This document shows, one piece after another, positions 36,206-41,723 of a stretch of DNA of 41,723 bases (positions within the stretch are counted from its first letter, which is position 1; each line of letters opens with the position of its first letter). The stretch comes from Bacteroidetes bacterium 37-13 (GTDB taxonomy: Bacteria > Bacteroidota > Bacteroidia > Chitinophagales > LD1), in assembly GCA_001897535.1 (NCBI GenBank), contig MKTC01000016.1, forward strand, positions 283,458 to 325,180, given 5' to 3'. A program made the translations under genes and the position numbers. The notes under the pieces were generated by a model. It was given only the letters and a program-made list of their open reading frames with translations, was not told the origin of the DNA and searched no databases.

Positions 36206-36625
36206 TTGAGTTTATTTACTGAAGCAGAATTTGAAGTAAGGTTTTTCGACTGCGACCCGCTTGGTATTGTGTGGCATGGCAACTACGCTAAATATTTTGA
36301 AATTGGCAGAGATGCGTTTTCAAAAAAATACGAAATAGATTTTGAAGAAATATTCCACAAACACAACTACTCAAGTCCTCTAACTTCCATTGACATGAGT
36401 TTTAAGCGACCACTGGAGTTTAAAGATATTGCCATTGTGAGAGCAACTTTTCGCCCTACCGATACGCCAAAAGTTATTTTCGATTACTTGATTTACAAGA
36501 AAAGTACCGGAGAAAAAATTTGTACCGGTAGCACCACACAGGTGTTTGTAACACGCGAAAACAGGCAACTTTCACTTACCATTCCTGCATTTTACGAAGC
36601 ATGGAAAAAGACTGTGAACTTATGA
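36206..36625 (+). CDS. Hotdog-fold acyl-CoA/acyl-ACP thioesterase (4HBT family)
   Basis: Small thioesterase of 139 residues. The active-site signature VRFFDCDPLGIVWHGNYAKYFEIGRDAF holds Asp17 and His24, the YbgC/4-hydroxybenzoyl-CoA thioesterase pattern. The long helix and beta-sheet follow (ITFR-like strands, FDYLIYKKSTGEKICTGSTTQVFV). The start is TTG: no ATG or GTG exists before the essential motif, so this is one of the better-supported TTG starts here. It overlaps the ketosynthase gene by 4 bp (ATGA), so the two enzymes likely work in one acyl pathway. Such pairs are typical of aryl-polyene/flexirubin-type clusters. Confidence 0.87.
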   Translation: MSLFTEAEFEVRFFDCDPLGIVWHGNYAKYFEIGRDAFSKKYEIDFEEIFHKHNYSSPLTSIDMSFKRPLEFKDIAIVRATFRPTDTPKVIFDYLIYKKSTGEKICTGSTTQVFVTRENRQLSLTIPAFYEAWKKTVNL

Positions 36626-37740
36626 GGAGAGTTTATGCTATTGCCGACAATATTTTTTCGCCCATAGCGGAAAATACAAAAGATAATTTTATAGCAGCAG
36701 CCAATAGCAAAACAGCGATAAAAAAACACTCCAATTCCGATATATTTTCAACACCATTTTTTGCTTCGTTACTTGGCAAAATCGAAGTACATAACGGATT
36801 CTCACGCTTTGAGAGTGTTTGCATTTCTTCTATTGAAAACGCGCTAAAACCAATAGAGAACTTGCTTAATAAAAGTGAAACTATTTTCATTTTATCCTCT
36901 ACCAAAGGCAACGTAGAATTGATTGAAAATGGAAACTATACCAAAGCAGACATTTCTCTTTTCAACTCAGCTAAAAAAGTAGCAAACAAATTCAGCTTGA
37001 ACAACCAGCCGATTGTGGTTTCAAATGCTTGTATTTCGGGTGTTTTAGCCATAAATATAGCACAGCAATTATTAGCAAATGGCAGCTACAAACACGCTGT
37101 AATTTGTGGTGCCGATGTGCTTTCAAAATTCGTAATTTCAGGATTTCATGCCTTGGGTGCAGCATCAAGTGAAATTTGTAAACCGTTCGATAAAAACAGA
37201 GCCGGCATAAACCTTGGCGAATGTGCTGCTACTATTGTGCTTTCAACCGAAGAAAAGTTGAATACTTTTCCAAAAAAGATTGAAGTTGGAAAAGGCTTTA
37301 CAACTAATGATTCAAACCATATTTCGGGCCCATCGAGAACAGGAGCAGAATTGGCTTTTGCCATTCAAAAAACGATTAGCGAAAATCAAATAGCAATTGA
37401 TGAAATTTCATTTGTGAATGCGCACGGCACAGCAACTTTATTCAACGATGAAATGGAAGCTAAAGCATTTAACTTAAGTGGTATTGCGCAAGTTCCGACC
37501 AATAGCACCAAAGCTATAACAGGACACACTTTGGGAGCAGCCGGAGTGGTAGAGTCTATTCTCTCTATTCATTCGCTTTTAGAAAATAAAATATTGCCCT
37601 CTACTAACTTTTCTGAATTGGGAACTACAGTTCCTGTAAATGTGAATGCACAATATATTTCTTCAGAAAAAAGTGTTGCATTAAAAACCGCCTCAGGCTT
37701 TGGAGGTTGTAATGCTGTTACTTTTTTCAAGATTGCGTAA
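36622..37740 (+). CDS. Beta-ketoacyl synthase (KAS I/II-like)
   Basis: Thiolase-fold condensing enzyme of 372 residues. The full catalytic triad is present: Cys137 in VVSNACISG, His268 in VNAHGTATLFNDEMEAK, and His302 in KAITGHTLGAAG. It is shorter than FabF (about 410) because the N-terminal strand/loop region is trimmed and divergent, suggesting a specialised enzyme rather than the primary FabF. I chose the ATG that overlaps the thioesterase stop; an in-frame ATG 21 bp upstream is possible. Coupling to a hotdog thioesterase suggests an aryl-polyene, dialkylresorcinol or other specialised acyl product (inference). No ACP, ketoreductase or dehydratase lies beside it. Confidence 0.88.
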   Translation: MRRVYAIADNIFSPIAENTKDNFIAAANSKTAIKKHSNSDIFSTPFFASLLGKIEVHNGFSRFESVCISSIENALKPIENLLNKSETIFILSSTKGNVELIENGNYTKADISLFNSAKKVANKFSLNNQPIVVSNACISGVLAINIAQQLLANGSYKHAVICGADVLSKFVISGFHALGAASSEICKPFDKNRAGINLGECAATIVLSTEEKLNTFPKKIEVGKGFTTNDSNHISGPSRTGAELAFAIQKTISENQIAIDEISFVNAHGTATLFNDEMEAKAFNLSGIAQVPTNSTKAITGHTLGAAGVVESILSIHSLLENKILPSTNFSELGTTVPVNVNAQYISSEKSVALKTASGFGGCNAVTFFKIA

Positions 37741-39055
37741 TTGACAATTCTTTTGCTTTTATTGGTGCTGAATTATTTTGTTTTTGTTCGTACGGACGAA
37801 TTATCAAACGGATATTTCTATCGTAGTTAATGTAGTTCCAAATCCAGTTAATGAGTACCACAATTTTATTGCGAAAACCAACCAACATCAGCAAGTGTAA
37901 ACCCATCCAAACTAACCAACCCAAAAAGCCACCAAACTTCATATTGTTTACTTGTACCACTGCTTTATTTCTACCGATTGTAGCCATACTTCCCTTATCG
38001 AAATAACTAAAAGGCATTAGCGGTTTCTGCTGAATTAACCTAAGAATATTTTTTGCCAATAATTGCCCTTGCTGCATGGCAACAGGTGCCACCTGAGGAT
38101 GTCCTTTCGGATATTTTTCTTCGTGCTGCTGCAATGCCACATCGCCAATGGCAAAAATATTTTCAAAGCTATGTACTTGGTTTATCTCATTGCAAACATA
38201 GCGACCACGAATGGCAGATTCTTCAGGCAAACCGCTAATTACTTGACCTTTTACACCTGCAGTCCAAATTAAATTATAGGTTGAAATTTCTTTTCCTCCG
38301 GCAGTATAAACTACTCTTCCATCGTATTTTGTAACACGAACATCTAACCAAACTTCTGTGCCTAATTCTTTCAGATAAGAAAGCGATTTTACTTGATTTT
38401 CAGGCAGCATATTTTGCAATACTTCCTTTCCGCTTTCAACTAAAATCACACGCATTTTTCGCAAGTCGAGCTCGGGATAATCAGCAGGCAAAACATGGTT
38501 TTTAAGTTCGCATAAAGCACCAGCTAACTCCACTCCGGTTGGTCCACCACCCACAATAGCAAAAGTCATCAATGCTTCTTGTTCTCTAATATCAGAAGTA
38601 AGTAAAGCCTTCTCAAAATTCTGCAATACTAAACTGCGTAAATTCAGCGCTTCTGTTACTGTTTTCATTGGCATTGCTTTTTCTGCCAAGCCTTCAATAC
38701 CAAAAAAATTAGTGGTAGTTCCAGTTGCAATTACCAAATAATCGTAATTCAAATTCCCAACAGAAGTTTCAATCTCATTTTTATCTGAATTTATCTTTTT
38801 CACTTCGCACCAGCGAAAAATAAAATTCTTCTGCCCTTTAAAAATTTTTCGAATAGGATAGGCAATAGAATCTGCTTCTAAACCTGCGGTAGAAACCTGA
38901 TAAAGCAAAGGCTGAAAAGTGTGATAATTATGTTTATCAATCATTACAATTTGCACATCTTTATTGGGAAGTGCTTTTGCTAACTGCAAACCGCCAAACC
39001 CACAGCCTACAATAACTATGCGCGGTTTATCTGTTTCAGGAATACCAGTTTTCAT
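37727..39055 (-). CDS. ndh: Type II NADH:quinone oxidoreductase
   Basis: Non-proton-pumping NADH dehydrogenase passing electrons to (mena)quinone, on the inner face of the membrane. The 442 residues contain the FAD fold RIVIVGCGFGGLQLAKAL (residues 17-22 the GxGxxG), the NADH fold FAIVGGGPTGVELAGAL, and IFAIGDVA near 300 with the quinone-site VAPVAMQQGQLLAKNI. A C-terminal hydrophobic anchor (FLGWLVWMGLHLLMLVGF, KIVVLINWIWNYI) is present. ATG was chosen over a TTG 30 bp upstream. Its last 14 bp overlap the convergent ketosynthase gene. Upstream lies the divergent TPP-riboswitch locus. Confidence 0.92.
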   Translation of the reverse strand: MKTGIPETDKPRIVIVGCGFGGLQLAKALPNKDVQIVMIDKHNYHTFQPLLYQVSTAGLEADSIAYPIRKIFKGQKNFIFRWCEVKKINSDKNEIETSVGNLNYDYLVIATGTTTNFFGIEGLAEKAMPMKTVTEALNLRSLVLQNFEKALLTSDIREQEALMTFAIVGGGPTGVELAGALCELKNHVLPADYPELDLRKMRVILVESGKEVLQNMLPENQVKSLSYLKELGTEVWLDVRVTKYDGRVVYTAGGKEISTYNLIWTAGVKGQVISGLPEESAIRGRYVCNEINQVHSFENIFAIGDVALQQHEEKYPKGHPQVAPVAMQQGQLLAKNILRLIQQKPLMPFSYFDKGSMATIGRNKAVVQVNNMKFGGFLGWLVWMGLHLLMLVGFRNKIVVLINWIWNYINYDRNIRLIIRPYEQKQNNSAPIKAKELSITQS

Positions 39056-39228
39056 TATGCTATATTTTGTATCAGTTAATTTCAATTTATCTTATGCAAA
39101 GGTTACTATGTATTACGTTTATCTTACTACTTTTTGCTATTTATCTTGAATATTTTACAATCAATTTACATAAGCAGCTTGTTTTAACCAATATTTTGAA
39201 GTACAAAAATTGCGCTTAATATTGTAAC

Positions 39229-39320
39229 TGCTTTCTGGGGGTATTTCGATGTAAAAAATCGGGATTGAGAGAGTCCCTTTGAACCTGAACATGTTGATAC
39301 ATGCGTAGGAAATGAAAGCA
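39229..39320 (+). ncRNA. TPP (thiamin pyrophosphate) riboswitch aptamer
   Basis: The conserved THI-box architecture is present. P1 is TGCTTTC paired with GAAAGCA. P2 is GGGG with TCCC, and P3 is CGAT...ATCG. The pyrimidine-sensing core reads TTGAGA (CTGAGA in most). CCCTTTGAACCTGA follows, then P5 CATG...CATG and GCGTAGGAAA, the pyrophosphate-side signature. It controls the TonB-dependent receptor downstream, so thiamin uptake is repressed when TPP is plentiful. Confidence 0.95.
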
Positions 39321-39406
39321 GGAATAGATTTCGATTTATCCTGCCTTGGCTCTTCACTTTTTCGGAAGGCTTTGAAATTTTTTTAAAACTAAAAATCAAA
39401 GCCATG
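39318..39406 (+). promoter_or_regulatory. Riboswitch expression platform with AUG-sequestering hairpin
   Basis: Three helices that exclude one another can be read. (a) GCAGGA-A-TAGAT, loop TTCG, ATTTA-TCCTGC (39318-39344) borrows GCA from P1. (b) GCCTT (39343-39347) pairs with AAGGC (39366-39370). (c) GGCTTTGA (39368-39375) pairs perfectly with TCAAAGCC (39396-39403), extended by T5/A5 past an AA bulge, ending at the base before the ATG (39404). Helix b competes with both a and c. No Shine-Dalgarno exists, so control is probably by occluding the start codon region; early termination at b plus T7 is an alternative. Confidence 0.6.
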
Positions 39407-41602
39407 AAAAAATTATTTTTCATCACCATGCCTTTTCTTGTTGCGGCACAGCAACCAGACACTTTAAAAACATTTACCGCAGATGAGGTAATTGTAAGTT
39501 CCACGCGCGCAGCGCTTAACACACCAACCACATTTTCGCTTATTAAAGCAAACGAGCTGAAGAATGTAAATCTTGGTCAAGATTTGCCCGTTCTGTTAGA
39601 TTTTTCGCCATCTGTGGTGAGTACCAGCGATGCCGGTGCAGGCGTTGGCTACACCGGAATGAGGATTCGCGGGAGCGATGCCACAAGAATAAATATTACC
39701 GTAAACGGCATTCCGATAAACGATGCCGAAAGCCATTCTGTATTTTGGGTAAATATGCCCGATTTATTTTCGAGTGTGGAAGATGTGCAAATACAGCGCG
39801 GTGTTGGCACATCTACCAATGGAGCAGGTGCATTTGGCGCTTCGGTAAATATGCGCACACAAAAAACTTCACAAAAAGCTTATGGCATTTTTTCAGCTTC
39901 CGGTGGGTCTTTTGGCACTGTAAAACTCTCGGCACAAGCGGCTTCCGGTTTAATTAAAAATAAGTTTTTTATTGAAGGTCGTTTTTCAAAAATAAATTCA
40001 AACGGCTATATAGAGCGTGCCACAAGTGATTTGTGGAGTTATTTTATCACTGCCGGCTTTCAGCACAAAAGAACGCTTTTAAAATTTGTAACTTTTGCAG
40101 GAAACGAAAAAACATACCAAGCTTGGAATGGTGTTTCTGAAGAAATGTTGAAAACAGATAGGCGATACAATAGTGCCGGAACAGATTATGGCGCAAAAGA
40201 ATTTCCTTGGAGAAATGAAATTGACAAGTATGGACAACAATATTATCAATTACTTTTCTCGCAAGGTTTTGGCAGAGGTTTTTCGCTGAATATCGGCTTA
40301 TTCACCACACTTGGAAAAGGTTACTATGAGCAATACAAAGTGAATCAAAAACTAAAAAAATATATGCCGATTTTTGATTCTACATTAGTATCCCAAAGAA
40401 GTGATTTAATTAGAAGAAGATGGCTTGATAATGTATTTTATGGAAGTACTTTTTCGCTAAATTACGAAAGAAGAAATTTTAATATTTCGCTTGGTGGTTT
40501 ATTAAGCCAATATCGCGGAAAACATTTTGGAAATGTGATATGGAATGAGCAAGAATTTAGCTTTAATAAGAACGCGCACTACTACGATAATCACTCGCTT
40601 AAAAATGATTTTAATGTGTATTTAAAAGCCGATTACACCTTCTTAAATCGCTACACTCTTTTTGCAGATATTCAATATCGGCACATAGATTACAATGGTG
40701 CGGGAAAAGATAATGATGGAGTGAATATACAATTCAACAAACATTGGAATTTTGTGAATCCCAAAGGCGGAATTGCTATTGCAATTAGCAACATACATAA
40801 TGTTTACACTTCTGTTGCAGTTGGCAATAAAGAACCTAATAGAGATGATGTTGCTTATAGCAGAGCTACAAAAAGCGAAAACATGATTGACTGGGAAGGC
40901 GGCTATCAATTCAGGCATAAAAAATTTCCGTTGCAACTGAATGGCTACTACATGTACTATAAAAACCAATTGGTGCTAACCGGAAAATTAGATGATGTAG
41001 GAAATGCCGAGCGTGTGAATGTGCCTACAAGTTTTCGCGCGGGCATTGAGTTGAATGGTGCTGTGAAATTTTATTCAAAAACTACGGAGCGTGAAATTTT
41101 TAAAATAGGTTACAGTTTCACTTATGCTCAAAGCAGAATAAAAGAATTTACACAACTCACTCCAACTTACGATAACGATTACAACTATATTGACACGCTT
41201 CTGCTTCAAGAAAAATTTCAGCATACAAGAATTGCTTTTTCACCTGATATTATTGCAGGTTTAGAACTAACCGGAAGCCCGCTCCCGGGTTTAACTTTAT
41301 CGCTAAATACGAAAGCAGTAAGCAAGCAATATTTAGATAATACTCAAAATGAAAACAAAAAGCTAAAACCTTATAGTTACTCAAATTTTAATGCTGCTTA
41401 CACTTACTACTTTCCAAAAAACAGAAGCATTACCATTTCGCTTTTGGTGAATAATATTTTCAATTTTATGTATGAAAATAATGGCTACACTTACAGCGAA
41501 AGATACTACGACAATGGCGTGTTACAAACGCCTACTGTTTACAATTTTTACTACCCACAAGCAGGAATAAATTTTTTGTTTGGAGTTAGAGTGAAGATAT
41601 AA
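39404..41602 (+). CDS. TonB-dependent receptor, thiamin-regulated
   Basis: Outer-membrane gated barrel, predicted to import thiamin or a precursor, 732 residues. Signal peptide MKKLFFITMPFLVAA-Q. A possible TonB box (ADEVIVSS, about 25-33) precedes the plug domain (about 40-155: LPVLLDFSPSVVSTSDAGAGVGYTGMRIRGSDATRINITVNGIPIND, then FSSVEDVQIQRGVGTSTNGAGAFGASVNMRT). The 22-strand barrel ends ...QAGINFLFGVRVKI. No N-terminal carboxypeptidase-like or STN domain is present, unlike SusC types. Substrate is inferred from the TPP riboswitch in its leader; similar thiamin-regulated receptors are known in Bacteroidota. A PnuT-type inner-membrane partner would be expected but is not within the window. 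Confidence 0.93.
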   Translation: MKKLFFITMPFLVAAQQPDTLKTFTADEVIVSSTRAALNTPTTFSLIKANELKNVNLGQDLPVLLDFSPSVVSTSDAGAGVGYTGMRIRGSDATRINITVNGIPINDAESHSVFWVNMPDLFSSVEDVQIQRGVGTSTNGAGAFGASVNMRTQKTSQKAYGIFSASGGSFGTVKLSAQAASGLIKNKFFIEGRFSKINSNGYIERATSDLWSYFITAGFQHKRTLLKFVTFAGNEKTYQAWNGVSEEMLKTDRRYNSAGTDYGAKEFPWRNEIDKYGQQYYQLLFSQGFGRGFSLNIGLFTTLGKGYYEQYKVNQKLKKYMPIFDSTLVSQRSDLIRRRWLDNVFYGSTFSLNYERRNFNISLGGLLSQYRGKHFGNVIWNEQEFSFNKNAHYYDNHSLKNDFNVYLKADYTFLNRYTLFADIQYRHIDYNGAGKDNDGVNIQFNKHWNFVNPKGGIAIAISNIHNVYTSVAVGNKEPNRDDVAYSRATKSENMIDWEGGYQFRHKKFPLQLNGYYMYYKNQLVLTGKLDDVGNAERVNVPTSFRAGIELNGAVKFYSKTTEREIFKIGYSFTYAQSRIKEFTQLTPTYDNDYNYIDTLLLQEKFQHTRIAFSPDIIAGLELTGSPLPGLTLSLNTKAVSKQYLDNTQNENKKLKPYSYSNFNAAYTYYFPKNRSITISLLVNNIFNFMYENNGYTYSERYYDNGVLQTPTVYNFYYPQAGINFLFGVRVKI

Positions 41603-41610
41603 AACAAAAA

Positions 41611-41639
41611 AGCACTCCGCCTTTTACCTTCGGAGTGCT
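41611..41639 (-). terminator. Intrinsic terminator, copy 1
   Basis: AGCACTCCG and CGGAGTGCT make a 9-bp GC-rich stem with an 11-nt loop. On the minus strand it is followed by a run of T (TTTTTTGTTTT) and fits a terminator for leftward transcription coming from beyond the right edge. On the plus strand it lies 8 bp after the receptor gene but is followed by GTACCTG, so it would be weak in that direction. Confidence 0.75.
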
Positions 41640-41696
41640 GTACCTGTTATGAAAATCTTTGGTTCGTTTCTTGCTTAATTTTTTCAGGTTTAAAAA

Positions 41697-41723
41697 GCAC
41701 TCCGCCTTTTACCTTCGGAGTGC
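41697..41723 (-). terminator. Intrinsic terminator, copy 2 (at contig end)
   Basis: The same hairpin, GCACTCCG with CGGAGTGC, is followed on the minus strand by TTTTTAAACC. Together with copy 1 it would form a double terminator for a leftward gene outside the window. Confidence 0.65.

Larger units (their letters stand above)
41607..41723. repeat. 32-bp direct repeat, two copies 85 bp apart
   Basis: Two identical 32-bp copies (41607-41638 and 41692-41723) each hold a hairpin. The window ends exactly on the last base of the second copy. The 53 bp between them contain ACCTG (41642-41646) and CAGGT (41685-41689) as a wide inverted repeat. Possibly a short tandem array truncated by the end of the contig. 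Confidence 0.9.

Noticed and set aside
39343-39384. Classical intrinsic terminator for the riboswitch
   Set aside because: The GCCTT/AAGGC stem has only 5 bp with an 18-nt loop and the T-run starts after TTTGAAA; kept only as an alternative to AUG occlusion.
41611-41639. Plus-strand terminator of the TonB receptor
   Set aside because: No T-run follows on the plus strand; the T-run is on the minus strand, so it was assigned to leftward transcription, though some bidirectional action is possible.

Overview
The window reads as a chromosomal segment of a Bacteroidota bacterium. The evidence is the 16S rRNA ending in the Bacteroidota-type GGAACA tail, Bacteroidota promoters (TTG about 19-22 nt upstream of TAnnTTTG), almost no Shine-Dalgarno sequences, a type IX secretion (T9SS) sorting domain, Bat aerotolerance proteins, a thiamin-regulated TonB-dependent receptor and AT-rich coding. 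A Chitinophagales- or Saprospiria-like lineage is plausible but not proven. No phage, insertion sequence or CRISPR array is visible. The left end lies inside an rRNA operon spacer and the right end stops at the last base of a repeated hairpin, so this is probably a whole contig cut at repeats.

Layout. 1-2.1 kb: the start of an rRNA operon on the minus strand (tandem promoters, leader, 16S, tRNA-Ile). 2.5-5.7 kb: nth, then the minus-strand aguB-lolD pair and a MeaB-type GTPase. 5.7-11.7 kb: plus-strand envelope and exported functions (O-antigen ligase/polymerase, GT2 glycosyltransferase, DUF5683 protein, SDR reductase, M61 peptidase, glutathione peroxidase). 11.9-14.6 kb: batD-batE. 14.6-23.1 kb, minus strand: isochorismate synthase, a T9SS cargo protein, an M23 peptidase-Rieske-Na+/solute symporter operon, a FadL-type porin and a Tyr/Trp/Asn- and Gln-rich exported protein. 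23.1-26.4 kb, plus: proS, acyltransferase 3, marC. 26.5-31 kb: pabB, small membrane proteins, TerC, a UPF0104 flippase-like protein and ruvC. 31.2-35.3 kb: a tight operon of an AGPS-like FAD enzyme, a GlpD-like dehydrogenase and a diacylglycerol-kinase-like enzyme, which looks like a candidate ether-glycerolipid module. 35.9-37.7 kb: a DUF721/DciA-like protein, a hotdog thioesterase and a ketosynthase. Then comes a minus-strand NDH-2, and finally a TPP riboswitch controlling a TonB-dependent receptor, followed by two copies of a hairpin terminator.

The most interesting layer is expression rather than gene content. The 16S 3' tail carries an altered anti-Shine-Dalgarno core (CATCTCC instead of CACCTCC). 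Several genes have a promoter -7 box only 4-6 nt before the start codon, predicting leaderless or nearly leaderless mRNAs. The TPP riboswitch appears to act by pairing the bases touching the AUG rather than by hiding a Shine-Dalgarno. Convergent gene pairs are packed tail to tail, with overlaps up to 54 bp and no hairpin terminators between them.
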